This document shows, in pieces, positions 1 through 12,398 of a stretch of DNA of 64,000 nucleotides. The notes under the pieces were generated by a model. The model searched no databases. It saw only the letters and a list, made by a program, of their open reading frames with translations, and had not been told where the DNA came from. The first letter of the stretch is position 1. Each line of letters begins with the position of its first letter. This DNA is from Locusta migratoria (lineage: Eukaryota; Arthropoda; Insecta; Orthoptera; Acrididae), in assembly GCA_026315105.1 (NCBI GenBank), contig CM048746.1, positions 144,008,730 through 144,072,729 of the forward strand, in the 5' to 3' direction. The position numbers were made by a program, and so were the translations under genes.

Positions 1-149
1 AGCAAGGGGAAACTACAGTCGTTAGGACATTTAGCTCTACTGTATGAATATATGATGGTGGCAACAGGGTGTCGTTATCAGGAAAGACAACACTGGTATT
101 CTAGGGATTAGGGCGTGGTCTGTTATATTCCTTAATCAGGTAAGGAGGT

Positions 150-1450
150 AATAACATTTAAAACGGGAAATGGATGGGTTCAAGTTATATAGAGTAGGGA
201 TTAGTGAAGTACGGTGGAAACAGGAACAGAATGTCTGGTCAGGCGAATATAGGATTATAAATTTAAAAAAAAATCTGTTGGGGTATTACAGGAGTAGGTC
301 TAACAATGAATAAGAAAATTGGAATGGGGGTAAACTACTACGAGCAGCGCAGTGCTCGTATTACTGTAGCCAAGATAGATACAAAGCCAACACCGACCAC
401 AGTAGTACACCTTTATATGCCCACTAGCTGTGCCGATGATGAGGAGACAGAAAATATTTATGAGGAGGAAATTATTGAGACATTTAACGGAGCGGAAAAC
501 TTCATCGTGATGGGAGACTGAAATTCGGTAGTAGGAAAAGGAATGAAAGCAAACATAGTAGGTTAATGTGCACTGGGAAAAATTAATGTAAGAGGAATGC
601 ACCTATTAGTATTTAGTGCAGAAAATAATTTAATCATAATAAACACTTGGTTCGAGAATCAGGTGGAAAACCTGAAAGGTGGAAAGAGTATATTGACGAG
701 CTCTACAAAGGAAATGAACTTCTAGACATTATTGTAAGAAGGGAAATACATGAAGATGAAATAGGAGATACTATACTGATAGTCTTAAGTCGAAACAAGA
801 TCCCTGGAGTAGATGACATTCCCTCAAAGCTACTGAACTCTCTGGTAGAACCCGCCATGAGAAAACTATTTCACCTGGCGAGTAAGATGTATAAGACAGA
901 CGAAATACACTCCGACTTTAAGAAAAATGTAATAATCCCTATTGAAAAGAAAGCAGGCGAAGACAGGTGCGAAAATTACAGAACCATCAGTCTGATAAGT
1001 CATGGTTGCAAAGTTTAAACACAAATTAATTACAGAAAGAGGGAAAGGCTGATAGATGCTGACCTCGGGTAAGGTCAGTTCGGATTCAGGAGAAATGTAG
1101 GAAAGCGGGATGCAATACTGACGACTTAGATTAATGAAACGCAAACCTACATTTCTAGCTGTTGCAGATTAGGAGAAAGCTTTTACAATGTTGATTGCAA
1201 TATACACTTGAAATTCTGAAGTCAGCAGGGATAAAATATAGAGGTCGGAAGGTTATTTACAAGTTGTACATTAACGAAACAGCTGTTATTAGAGTTAAAG
1301 GGCATGAAAAGGAGGCAGTGATTGGGTAGGGAATAAGACAGGGTTATAGCCTTTCTTCATTGGAATTCAGTTTGTACACATAGCAAGCTACAAAGGTAAG
1401 CAAAGAGAAAATTGGACAAGGAATTAGAGTATCAGGGTGAAGAAGGAAAA
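150..1450 (+). pseudogene. Non-LTR retrotransposon (LINE) remnant, copy 1, EN and RT pieces
   Basis: This is a degenerate LINE of the type often annotated as craniofacial-development-protein-2-like endonuclease plus reverse transcriptase. From about 150 to 655 the frame reads as an apurinic-like endonuclease: ISEVRW, VYMPTS-like and the catalytic-site phrase FIVMGD at about 505-521. From about 656 the reading jumps straight to the segment before the RT (GKPERWKEYIDELYKG, then PGVDDIPSKLL and ENYRTISLISHGCK). The normal spacer between the two domains is missing, which implies an internal deletion. A stop at 1016-1018 is followed by further RT pieces in shifting frames (QFGFRRN near 1080; VIYKLYINETAVI near 1250). 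The copy stops near 1450, before the FADD box. It is dead, and its counterpart on the other strand follows directly. Confidence 0.8.
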
Positions 1451-1504
1451 CAGGTAAAGCAAACAGACACCATTTTAATAAAGATCTAACTTATGATCTA
1501 ACTC

Positions 1505-2965
1505 GTTGTTGTTGTTATGGTCTTCAGTCCGGAGACTGGTTTGATGCAGCTCTCCACACTACTCTATCCTGAGCAAGCCTTCTCATCTCCTCATAAGAAC
1601 GACAACCCACATCCACTTGAATCTGCTTACTATACGCGTCTCTTGGTCTCCCTCTGCGATTTTTACCCCACACACTTCCCTCCAATGCTAAATTTACGAT
1701 TTCCCGATGTCTAAGAATGTGTCCTACCAAGCGATCCCTTCTTTTAGTCAGGGTATGCCAAAAATTCCTTTTCTCACCAATTCTCTTCATTAGTTATGCG
1801 ATCTACCCACCTAATCTTCAGCATTCTTCTGTAGCACCACATTTCAAAACCCTCTATTCTCTTCCTGTCTGCACAGCTTATCGTCCATGTTTCACTCCCG
1901 TACAAGGCAACACTCCACACAAATGCCTTCAGAAAAGACTTCCTTACCCTTAAATTAATATTCGATGTTAGCAAATTTCTCTTTTTCAAAAATGCTTTTC
2001 TTCCCATTGCCATTCTGCATTTTATATCCTCTGTACTGCGACCATCGCATGTTATTTTACTACCCAAGTAACAAAACTCATCTACCACCTTCATTGTTTC
2101 ATTACCTAATCTAATTCCTTCAGCATCGCCTGATTTTCTAAGACCGCATTCCATTATTTTTGTTTTGCTCTTTTTAATGTTCATTTTATACTCTCTCTTC
2201 AACACGCTGTCCATTCCATTCAACTGCTCTTCCAGGTCTTTTTCTGTCTCTGACAGAATTACAATGTCATCAGCAAAACGCAATGTTTTTATTTCTTCCT
2301 CCTGAACTTTAATCCCTATTCCAAATTTTTCCTTGCTTTCCTTCACCGCCTGCTCGATGTACAAATTGAATAATATTGGAGAAAGGCTACAACCCTGTCT
2401 TACTCCCTTCCCAACTGATGCTTCCCTTTCATGCCCTTCGAGTCTAATAACTGCGGTCTGGCTTTTGTACAAGTTGTAAATAACTCTCGTTTCCCTTTAT
2501 TTTACCCCTTCTGACTTCAGAATTTGAAAGAGTGTGTTCCAGTCAACATTGTCAAATCCTTTCTCCAAATCTACAAAAGCTAAAAATGTATATTTGCCTT
2601 TCCTTAATCTATCTTCTAAGATAAGACGTAAAGTGAGTATTGCCTCCCGGGTTCCTATGTTCCTCCTGAATCCAAACTGATCTTCCCCTAGGTCAGCTTC
2701 TACCAGCGTTTCCATTCTCCTGTAGATAATTCGTGTTAAAATTTTGCAACCATGACTTATCAAACTGATGGTTCTGTAATTTTCACACCTGTCTGCGCCT
2801 GATTTATTTTGAATGGCGATTATTACATTTTTCTTAAAGTCTGAGGGCATTTCGCCTGTCTCAAACATCCTACACACCAGTTCAAATAGTCTTGTCATGG
2901 CTGGGTCTCCCAGAGACGTTAGTAGCTCTGAGGGTATGTCATCTACTCCTGGGGCCTTGTTACTT
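1505..2965 (-). pseudogene. LINE remnant, copy 2 (same family), RT plus 3' end
   Basis: This is a 5'-truncated LINE of the same family as copy 1, on the minus strand. Coding runs from about 2965 down to 1524 in three frames. The first gives the RT N-terminal half (NKAPGVDDIPSELL, ENYRTISLISHGCK, EDQFGFRRNIG, FLAFVDLEKGFDNVDW). The second, from 2472, gives GVRQGCSLSPILFNLYIEQ, the catalytic box RFADDIVILSETE and the thumb region. The third, from 1790, gives the C-terminal tail (RRDRLVGHILRH, RGRPRDAY). Two frameshifts or stops separate them. The 3' end is marked by (AAC)n on the minus strand, seen as GTT repeats from 1505. It converges tail-to-tail with copy 1, so 780-1440 and 2360-2965 form an imperfect inverted repeat. 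Confidence 0.85.
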
Positions 2966-2969
2966 AACA

Positions 2970-3590
2970 ATAATAAGTAAAATTCAAATTACAATATTAA
3001 AAATGGTATTAAATCAAAGTTTCTTTTAAGATACCTTACACTGATTGTCTTGCAACAATAGTTATCAAGAGACAAACGTTTTTAAAAATATACTAAACGA
3101 TACTAAGCAAAACTAAAATCGGTGGTAAATAACATATAACTTGATTTAGTCCAGTTTGGTGTGTCCCTGCTAGCTCAAATAAAGGAGTGTAAATAGAAGT
3201 ACCACTTACAGGCAATATAGAAAGATTTCGAAATTGCTGTTCTGATAGTTTCGTGCCATGGACGTCCCTACCAGGGCCAAGTAGCAGCCACCAGCAAAAG
3301 GAAAAGATATTCTTTAAATGTCTGATACTCTTTTGAGAAAATGATTAAGAATAATTATTTTAAAATCAGTACAAACTTTTTAGCCGGTTCGGGACTAGAA
3401 AGATTTTATGCCTTCTTAAAAATGGGCATTCATCCTCCAAAATAGTAGAAGTACTCCGTACACCAAGTCGTGCGCCACATCCCCCTGCCCCGATTCCCCC
3501 CTCGCCCCCCCCCCCTTTTACACCGCAACCACCACCACCAAGAGAGGGCGAGGGGACCTTTTGTTTCCTGCTAAATCGCATTTAATGTTT
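2970..3590. other. Non-coding, C-rich stretch
   Basis: No supported gene. The notable feature is a C-rich low-complexity run near 3480-3540 (a 12-C tract followed by ACCACCACC). Confidence 0.5.
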
Positions 3591-3996
3591 TTCTTTTCGG
3601 AACTGTGCTTCTAACAGTAAGTGATTCTTGTGCTTCAGGTGACGCCGTCCAGCTGCCATCCTGGAGTCTGCAGCGGCTCCCAGTTGGACTGCAGCGAGGC
3701 TTCTTCTCCACTGCCTCCGGAGCAGCGGCAACCTGTTTGACACCCAACCCGGAGACTCGAGACGATGCCAACTGGTGTCTGGCATCACATTCAAGTCTAT
3801 AAACTCTCAGTGGCCACCAGCGTCATGGGAACACACCGTTGTTTTTCTTGATCTATGATGTCACTGCCGAGAAAATTAAAAGAAAAATGTTGCTAAGAAA
3901 ACAATAAACGAAAATCAGCTTTTGTAGAGCTACGTCCATATACCACTCAGATTCCATTCATTTCAGGTGTCGGAGAGATCATACATGGACAGGTAA
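3590..3996. other. GC-rich block, function unknown
   Basis: About 3630-3790 is markedly more GC-rich than its surroundings and is open in more than one frame, but I recognise no protein. A 26-bp segment at 3967-3992 sits between a good acceptor-like TTTCAG and a donor-like GTAAGT. That could mark a microexon or be chance. I cannot assign it to a gene. Confidence 0.3.
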
Positions 3997-4639
3997 GTCA
4001 AAGACGAAATTCGCTGAGGGCTTTAATAACACTACACTGAGTATAGACGGCAAGACAAATACTTACATTCCATTTGTTCTGAAACAGTTTGTCTTAGCAG
4101 ATCGTGTATTTTACAAGCTCGAAGTTAATTACTGTGAAAATGGTAAAAAAGTTGAAGATACTGACGTTGTTTCATTCGGTTTATTTGCGGTTAAAAGAAT
4201 CAAGGAAGCTATTTACTATCAAGCACGATTCAGAAGATTTAGAGTCAACAGTTAATTTCTGAATATGAATTGTAATGTTACAAAGATCAAGAAACTACCA
4301 AACTAGCTGTCTGGTCTTACAATAATTATTAGCGTACACAGATCTACAAACTTTGCCCATTATTAGTGAGTCAAGTGTAATATGAAAACTCCATATTATC
4401 AGTGACTATATGAGACACAATGTTTCCAAACTCACATGCCAGTCTACATATTAGTAGTTTCTGTATCAGAAGGATGAGAATAGATGAAGATTACATACTC
4501 GTCTCTATATATTGTGAGAATGATTTCATTTAATTAATGACATGATGAAATGTACAGTGCAGTGTAGCAGTTCAGTCCCATTAATCTACCGTTACACAAA
4601 AGGAAGCGCTTTTATTTACAACACGAATCTGTTAGTAAT

Positions 4640-4671
<32 letters not shown>

Positions 4672-5513
4672 GGTGGGGTGGGGGGGAGGACACTTTTATA
4701 ACCAAGAAGTAATGACGGGCACGTCATGGAAGAGATCAGGTCAATGATATGAAACGTTGCTTCTAAGCGTGTTCAGTTTAACAACTGAGTATAATAAGTA
4801 TCTATAAGTCAATGGTTCAGTACAGTGCTATTCCTGATTCACGCGATTCAGCAATCTGGCGTGAAGAAAATAACTTTTTATTTTCACTAATTTTGCAAAT
4901 ATTCCCATCATAATTTCTTTCTTTACTTGTCCATCTTCTTTGTCAGCACACAAAATAAGGAAAGTTTATTATGTTACCATTACCTTCACAGCTGTTTTAG
5001 TACCGTACTCCTTTCTTCTTTTGTTAATGTGTTCTTTAATGTTATTTTTTGCTAAAATACTCACATACAACCAGCACCCTGGCGACAGCTTAGGCGCTGC
5101 TCTTCAGTCAAGAGAATTTATAAAACAATGGATGTGATGGGATTAAACTAACAATGACATGGCGTTAAAATATGGAGTATTAAAATCCTTGACATGTAGA
5201 TGTGACCGCAATTCGCTCTCTTACTCGCAAACACCACAGAAAACTGCCGATAATACAGGTCGACAGCTGACACGCGTGTTTGCAGTCACGTTAGATGCGT
5301 TCTCTGCATTGTCATTATTATAGCATGAGAATGCAATGAAAACTTGCGATGGGATACAACATGTGCATAGTATTTGAGGACGTATGTCCTTAAAGACCAC
5401 TCTAGTGTTGTACAAAGGTACCATGGAATGAATAAGTAGTTTCAGATAGAGGCACAAGACAAGACGTCGAAGGAACACACTTCGTGTTGACGTAATAAAT
5501 TATGCAAAATTTG
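3997..5513. other. Non-coding, with long poly-T/G tract
   Basis: No gene seen. The segment is AT-rich apart from 30 consecutive T at 4641-4670, followed at once by a G-rich run to about 4688. The T tract may be the tail of an old retroposed sequence on the minus strand, but no body is recognisable. Confidence 0.5.
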
Positions 5514-5609
5514 TTCAAATGTTTGTAAACCTATTGGACCTAACTATTACGGATAAATAAGTTTCTGGACTTTACCTAAATTAACTTACAGTAAAGAGAA
5601 AAAAGAATT

Positions 5610-5672
<63 letters not shown>

Positions 5673-5760
5673 GCCGAGGGAGGACTCGATTATCCAGCGG
5701 GGAAGGCCGCCAAGTCATTAGCATGACGCTTTAGTCCACACGGGCATTTCGCGCGGCTGA
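5514..5760 (-). mobile_element. tRNA-derived SINE carrying an expanded CA tract
   Basis: On the minus strand the tail reads into the plus strand as TTCAAATGTTTGTAAACCTA at about 5514. The tRNA-like head lies at about 5670-5760 (GAGGGAGGACTCGA equals a degraded B box; GACGCTTTAG equals the A-box side). In sibling copies a short ACACACACAC lies just before the CATGCCC of the head. Here it has grown into the 59-nt tract at 5612-5670. The segment 5556-5610 is diverged. Confidence 0.65.
5612..5670. repeat. (AC)n microsatellite
   Basis: An uninterrupted dinucleotide tract of about 29 units sits inside the SINE, at the position where related SINEs carry four or five AC units. Confidence 0.95.
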
Positions 5761-7458
5761 GTATAGCAACTTATTGGTGACTTGGTGGAGGGAGAGGATG
5801 TAATACTGATCAGTAAAGGACAATAAAGTGTCGTTACCGTCGACTTAATTTTCTACTCACCAAAACCATAAAGGCATAAAATAAAAAAAAAGTAATCCTG
5901 GAATTTTTATTAAACAGTTATTAAGTTCATAATAAAATAATACTAACAAGTTTTCAGTTCGTAACAGACACAGAGCTTATTAAAACAGAAATTTTATCAC
6001 TCAATTCTGTGTACATGTTTTATTTATTCATTTTTTACTATTATTAATATCCCGATGTAAGTAAGATTATTAGTCATCAACAACATTGTTGCATTCAGTT
6101 GAACGTCAGTGAGATTATTCCTTGCCTTAATTAATTCGATTAAATAAAAACAAAAACAAAATAAAATACACTTACAAAAAATTATTTAGTTACATACATA
6201 CTACAGACTCGAGCAGTTATTCTAAACAGCTGGAGGAGTTCTTCTGGAGGGAAGTTCTTGTAAAGTATTTCAGTGTGTTTTCCTTTCACTTATTTTATTG
6301 AACCACAAATACCCAGCAGGCTTAGACACCATCAACACTTTTTTAATGATGTGGCCCGTCTTCGCGCACTTGCGCCGGTAACGGACAAGTGTTAGCTGCA
6401 AGGTGCAAATGGGTTACCGATAGACTGATACTCTTTCTCTGGCTGGAGTTAGTACCCTCGCCCGCAGGCTCAGACCTGTAGCAGCGCTACTAAACGCAGC
6501 TTTCCGAAAAATTCTCAATAAAAAAGAGGCAGTCAGTATTCCACATTTAGATATAGAAATGCTGCAAAACATGATAAAATGGAGCATACTTTCGAAGAGA
6601 ATATCTTAAATTGCATAATTTTAAAAATCGTTATTTTACCAATGTTGATTACAATTGCTACGACTGTGAAAGTAATCATTATTTTTACTGATTGCAATTT
6701 TAATTGGGAGGCTGAAAGAGATCGAAATTAAATCTTATGGCTTCTAGCTTTCTGGACATTTGGGTGGATCCACGGAGCAAACGCTGGCAGTAAGACAGAG
6801 CTGCTGATTGTTGAATCTGTAATTATTTTCTCAAACTTTTCTTTTGACATTATTAACACGTCAGGATGTTACCTCGTTCAGAGAATCGTAGATGAACACT
6901 ATCAAAACTGGAAGCAGCAGTCAGAACTGTGTTTGCAGCCGAAATATTGATTTTGAATTAAAATTTCTGAAAAGCATTGACCATGATTGCATTGACCATA
7001 TCCAGTCTGATATATCCCTCCGTTATACGACATTCAATTTCGTTCATTAAAAGAGCAGAATAATATGTGAAAGAAGAATATGGACTTGGTTTTCGATTTC
7101 CAGTGTTACTATTATTTCTTCTTGTAAGTTCAATTATGGACCTTTGAAACTAATGACGATCTAAACATTCGTAAGTCTTTGTATTAAGCAAAGTAGAACA
7201 TCCCAAAACCACCCATATAATGACAATATATTCTTTTTGGTATACTTTTTCCCTGGAGTATTTATCAAAGAGTACCTATTATTAATTCGCTACTATGCTT
7301 TGAAGTGTGTATTAATATTAAATGTTCTTTTACTTCTAAACAAGGAGAAATGAAATAAATTACAAATAATTCACTGCACAATTTTTAACTAGCGGTATTA
7401 CAGTATCAAAAATAAGTTTTCCGGTCGAAATTTGAATCAGTGAGATTCCTAAGAGAGT
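5761..7458. other. Non-coding, nothing recognised
   Basis: AT-rich sequence with no supported coding frame. A small GC-richer patch at about 6350-6490 does not resemble anything I can name. Confidence 0.5.
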
Positions 7459-7466
7459 ATGGTGAT

Positions 7467-7665
7467 GAGCTGCTGCGGAGTGGCCGAGCGCATTGATGCG
7501 CTATGCTCCAATGCGTGAGGCCGTTCCCCGTCGGGAGTTCAACTCCTCCTTCGGGCATGGATGTTTTTGTTGTCTTTGGTAAAAAAGTAGTTCATAAGTA
7601 GTTTGTAAATTTAGGCTGATGACTCCGCAATTAAGTCTCTTAAGCTTAACAAACATTTGAACATT
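7467..7665 (+). mobile_element. tRNA-derived SINE, head type 2
   Basis: The head has an A-box-like GAGTGGCCGAGCG and a B-box-like GAGTTCAACTCC. The body is GTTCATAAGTAGTTTGTAAA and the tail AACAAACATTTGAACATTT. The 8-bp direct repeat TATGGTGA flanks it (7459-7466 and 7666-7673). Confidence 0.85.
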
Positions 7666-7770
7666 TATGGTGACGAAATAGCACAATAATCGACAGTCAA
7701 ATACGACCTCTCGGTCAACGAAAGATCTGCTTCCAAAGACTGGGAATTTGCTCACGACACACCGATATTC

Positions 7771-7973
7771 AAATAATGTTCAAATGTTTGTAGAGCTTAT
7801 GGGACTTAACTACGGGGGTCATCACTCTCTAAACTTACAAACTACTTATGAACTAACTTATACTAAAGACAACACAAACATCCGTGCCCGAGGGGGGGTT
7901 CGAACCCCCGACAGGGAACGGCCTCGCGCATCGTAGCATAGCGCCTCAATCGGCTCGGCCACTCAGCCGAAGC
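7771..7973 (-). mobile_element. tRNA-derived SINE, head type 2, reverse orientation
   Basis: Minus-strand copy with a perfect GGTTCGAACCC B box (plus strand GGGTTCGAACCC, about 7908) and the tail starting at about 7778. An 11-bp duplication, CACCGATATTC, lies at 7760-7770 and 7974-7984. It faces the SINE at 7467-7665, giving an inverted pair about 100 bp apart. Confidence 0.9.
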
Positions 7974-8111
7974 CACCGATATTCCAGAAAGCCAGTCGGA
8001 GATACAGACGTGTAACATTGATGTCGATTTGAAGCAGGGTTTTGGAACTTCTTCTTCAGACATTATGAACTACCCAAAACAAAAATTACTGATCTAGGGT
8101 CAAGAAGTATT

Positions 8112-8395
8112 TAGAAAATATCGTTATTGTCAAAAACAATTAGCTCTTTACTCACACGTAGTGATTAATGCTATAGACCATCTATATCGAATCAGCTCCA
8201 TATTTATTTGCAGAGAGCTTTTGACATGGCATCTCACAAGTGGATATTCGTCAAATTACGTGGTAATCGCATATCGTCTCAGATATGTAACTCATTCGAG
8301 ATTTCCTGTCAGAGAGGACACAGTTCATGGGAAGTGATGGAAAGGCATCGACTAAAACAGATGATATCTTGTGTCCCAAGCGACTTGTTATAAAC
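8112..8395 (+). pseudogene. LINE-B fragment (RT finger/palm part)
   Basis: A short relic of the LINE that is better preserved at 38.9-40 kb. It shares the start TTAGAAAATATCG and then, with stops and shifts, the region that there encodes FDTVRHKRLLIKLRGY and DFLSERTQFV. Here the recognisable echoes are ACACAGTTCATGGGAAGTGATGG-type nucleotide matches at 8318-8342 and KALTKTE-like codons after it. It ends before the catalytic YADD box. Non-functional. Confidence 0.7.
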
Positions 8396-8536
8396 CCTCT
8401 ACTTTTTTTTCAGTGCAGAGCCACACTTTTGGCTGTAATATAGGCTTAGCGTCTAGACACGGAATACGTTGGTGAAAATACGTCGACATATGGGAACTTT
8501 GGGTACGTGCTTGAATAGTTCTTGCAGGCTTCTCAA

Positions 8537-8612
8537 CGCCGTGGCCTGGGCGGTGTAAGGGTTGTCACAAGTACGTAGTAAGCAGGAGACCGGGGTTCGA
8601 ATCCTCGCGCCG
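8537..8612 (+). repeat. tRNA-like relic
   Basis: It has a good B box (GGTTCGAATCC, about 8594-8604) and a TAGTAAGCAGGAGACC segment closely resembling the anticodon-variable region of the tRNA-Thr-like gene at 16,754. The acceptor strands do not pair well, so I read it as a decayed tRNA or SINE head. Confidence 0.45.
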
Positions 8613-10380
8613 ACAAAAATTTATGTATGTCCATGTTGCTTCGCTGAAGTACCTACCAGCATTTTAGATAGAAATACTTCGACTAAATTGATATTTAGAA
8701 CAGATACAGCATCACATAGAGACATCTGTTCTTTCGGACATTTCGCAAAGAACAGAGACCGCAGTTCCTAATCTGATACTTCCATTAGCAGTGTTCCAAT
8801 CACCAACCACCTACAGAGTTACTTTTGCAACTTTCCGTCACTAACTCATTAAACATAGTGAAATGAAGTAGTCTTGGAGCTGGCTATATAATAATTTTCC
8901 TTCACTGGTAATACCTAATAAATCACATCTATTAGAACCTTTCTGTAAAAAAATGATTTAGGAAATTTGTAAAACGCAGTCATGCAAATGACAAGACATT
9001 GTTTCATTAAGAAAAGTATTAGTTTTCTTTATTTACACGCCTTTAATAATGATAGAAATACCTCTTACCTCTCTATTCTTGGAATTTTTATTTATTTTAT
9101 TCGTAATTTTATTTGTATTTACTTATTTAATTATTTTTTTGAGTGGGCAACGTAATATTGTTTGCACACGTTTGCCAAAGAGGCTCAGCTGGACTGCAAG
9201 AGTCACCATAGGGAAAAAGACAAATGCTCTGGCTTTAGCAGAAAATATTTTGGTGACATGAAAAAGCGTGGAAGACCTGAATAAGAACAAGGTAAGAAAG
9301 TAGTCTAATGTAAAACGAACTTCATTGTATTAGTAAGAAGGGCTCAGTGAGGACCAAATCATCTAACAATCAACATCCTAACAATACAGAAGATACACAC
9401 ATTCACGTACCTCGGTGTCAAATTGGACCAACAACACCTTATAAAGAAGTTGTAATAATAATTCAAGATGGGGGAAGACGTGTCGGAGCTATGCACATCA
9501 TCATAAGATCTAAGCTACTATATATTATTGCCATGATATATAACATTGGAACATGCATCTTTTGGTGCAAGAACCAGACTTTTGCGGACTTATCTCAATG
9601 AGATATGCATGGTTTCCAACAAACAACATACATGAGCTCTTCCAGATTTCACAGTATAAAATTTTGCAGTACAGTTATACTCACAAATACATATTTAAAA
9701 CCAGCCAGAATCAACACATGGCGGTTATGTCAGAATTTGCACCACTAAAGTAGGCAATAAAATGTGACGTTACCTTCGGAGAAGAATCACTGTATGGTGG
9801 TCCTTTACATCATAAAAGATAAATATGATGAAATAGGTTAAGAAGTACATTCCTACTGCAGATATGGATTTCTATGAAACACTGTTACCCTCTGCAGGAT
9901 ATGATGATGGTGAGCACAACCCAAATGAAATAGAGTAAGAATACTTTGAAATGACCATGAAGTACTTTAACTATAAATCAAGTAGGTCAACAAAATGTTC
10001 TGAGACCTTAGATTTTATATTTAGTTAATGATAATATCCTTAAAAGAATTACATTGGGACAGAATATTTTACGTAATAAGGCATGCAAAACTATGTAATA
10101 TTTTTTCTGAGAAAAGATATTTAAATTGTCTGGTAATTAATAAAAAGTAAACTCTGATTCATTATTTGTTGTTATTTTGTATTCATGGTATGTATATAAT
10201 ATTTTGCACGCACTATTTAAGTTTTTAAAGCAAACCCTTCAATAGTTTGAAATGGAAAAATTGACCTTGACAAAAAAAAAGGCTCATTGCTTTCTAAAAC
10301 AAGTTACAGATAAAAAATTATGGATCAATGAAAGAAAATGAAATGAGAAAAATAAGGAAAAAAAAAAAGAACTAAGCCAA
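8613..10380. other. Mostly non-coding; faint LINE-like phrase
   Basis: No supported gene. Around 9407-9450 one frame reads TYLGVKLDQQHLIKKL, which resembles the phrase after the catalytic box in LINE reverse transcriptases. It is isolated and followed by stops, so I do not call an element. Confidence 0.4.
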
Positions 10381-10389
10381 TGACATACA

Positions 10390-10672
10390 CTACCTGACAT
10401 CGTGTCAAGTGTTAAAACTAAAAGAATCAGGTAATACGGACATGTGAGGAGGAGAGGAAAAAAACACGCTAATAAACACAGTAATTGTTAGAGAATTCGA
10501 AGGAAGTAGAGCGCTAGGACGGCCAAGAAAGAGATGGAGGGATAATAATGTGATAGACATGCAGGTACTGGGTCTGGGAGATGAAGATGCAGCTGACAGA
10601 AAGCAGTGGAATGCTAGACTGAGTGAGACCAGGCACCGGTTGCGGTTTCTGGGGCCACTTTAAGTAAGTAAG
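10390..10672 (+). pseudogene. LINE 3' end (RT C-terminal tail)
   Basis: From about 10,480 to the stop near 10,662 one frame is open and gives the usual C-terminal tail of RTE-like LINE reverse transcriptases: GRPRKRWRDNNVIDM, then DEDAADRKQWNARLSETRHR, ending LRFLGPL. Just upstream, with a frame change, lies the preceding motif (RIRYYGHVRRRGKK). The stop is followed directly by a TAAG repeat (TAAGTAAGTAAG), a typical LINE 3' tail. The copy is heavily 5'-truncated and cannot encode an enzyme. It belongs to a different LINE family from the copies at 0-3 kb, whose tail is (GTT)n. Confidence 0.75.
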
Positions 10673-12206
10673 TTTGTTAATTAATTGTGACTATAACTGA
10701 TGCAACGCTATAGTTTCTGACGGTAAGTTTTAAGTAAACAATCAAATTTGATATTTGTCCAGAATATTTAGACGAAGGCTGGTGTAACGTGCATGTAATT
10801 ACAGACACGAAGTATTTCATGAAAAAATTAAATATGTGGTTTACGTGACTATCGAGAACGTCGATTCCTTTGACATAGGTAAGTTTCCTACTGGTTTCGA
10901 CTGTACAGTGACAGCCACCCGCAGTGGTCACCTTGCTACACAGGATTAAAGCAATACGCGGAGGTCCTGCATTTCCGTTCCGGATTTTGAAGAAACTGTT
11001 CCGGAAGTTTGAAACATTCCAAATTTCATAGGCTTTAAGGTCTGAGGATCTGTAATTTCTAAGTATGGGTTTATCTGAAGCAATGAGTTTATGAACGGGA
11101 CACTGTCAAGGGCACCACATGGATATCGTATTTTTTAATATTTTATTTTCATTTGTGGTATGTGAAGGTCAGAATTCAAATAGCAGTCAGACAAAGCTAT
11201 TCGATGCAACTATGAACACTTATCAAGAAAGTAGACTTTTAACTTGTTTTAAGATCCTTCATTCAATTACCCTGTCGCTCCAAAAATCAGAAATGCCTTG
11301 ACCGATTTCATTATTTTAATTATTTGCATTTCCTTTGTTGAAATTAAAATACAGATGGTTCGAAAAAATGCGGTAAAACATAATTGAACTACTGTAAAAC
11401 GAAAAGAATCGAAGTTGGTAATTTCGTGCAGGCATCGATACCTGGGATTAGATTAAATATACTCTGCCGTACCGCTCATTCAACTGGGATTAAAATTTTG
11501 AAAGTTGACCATCAAACAAGACGAAGGCACTGCTTTCATGTAACTAGTACTGTGAATTGCGCATTGTACTTTACGAGACTCCCAAAACAATTTGCAGTTT
11601 CAATCTGAGACCGATGACATTTTGCTCACCTGACCTTCAAAATAAGAGGAACATCAGTATCTACATGGGATTTCATACGATGTAAGAGGAAGGGTACCTT
11701 ACTCCAGACTTTTACACCATTTGACCGAACCTCATGATAAAAAGGTGACGGAAGACATGAAAAGAGGGAGGGGAGAAGAGTGGATTGGTTTAAGGCGGGG
11801 AGATGAGAGTGCACGGGGGAGCATATATGTTCATTAATTTTACATTTCGTTTATTTTGATACCTATGGCCTACTGTTATACAGCAGGTGTATGTTTTAAT
11901 TTATATGTTACATCACTCGTATTCTATATTACTGCATTCATTTGAGTGTTATGTAAATAAGATGGAGTATTATGGGAAAGGAAAGGAGATGAAAAAGTAA
12001 ATAATTAACAATAGGGATACATATTCACTTTATCATTGCTATTTCAGATGGAATGTTATGGGTAGGAGAGTGGTCGAAAAAAAAAAAAAAGGATTCTGGT
12101 ATCATACAAAACACTTTAGTGTGGGAAAGTTGCCTATTGTCATTAGAATAAATACGAGATACAAAATTAAAAAGCTGTAAATATCTCCCGTTTGGGAGAT
12201 ATCGTA
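10673..12206. other. Non-coding, nothing recognised
   Basis: AT-rich sequence with short chance frames only. A 13-A tract lies at about 12,079-12,091. Confidence 0.5.
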
Positions 12207-12219
12207 CTTGAAGATAATG

Positions 12220-12398
12220 TTTCAAATGTTCAACTGTTTGTATAGCTTAAGGGACTTAACTACGGGGTCATCAGTCGCTAAACTTACAAACTACTTATGA
12301 ACTAGCTAATCCTAAGGACGAGGAAGGTTTCGAACCCCCGACCGTAGTGGCCGTGCAGACCATGACTGGACCTCAGTCCCCTCGGGCACCGCAGCCGG
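12220..12398 (-). mobile_element. tRNA-derived SINE, head type 1
   Basis: Minus strand; the head ends at GCCGGC (12,398) and the B box is seen as GGTTTCGAACCC (about 12,328). The 13-bp duplication CTTGAAGATAATG lies at 12,207-12,219 and 12,399-12,411. Confidence 0.92.
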
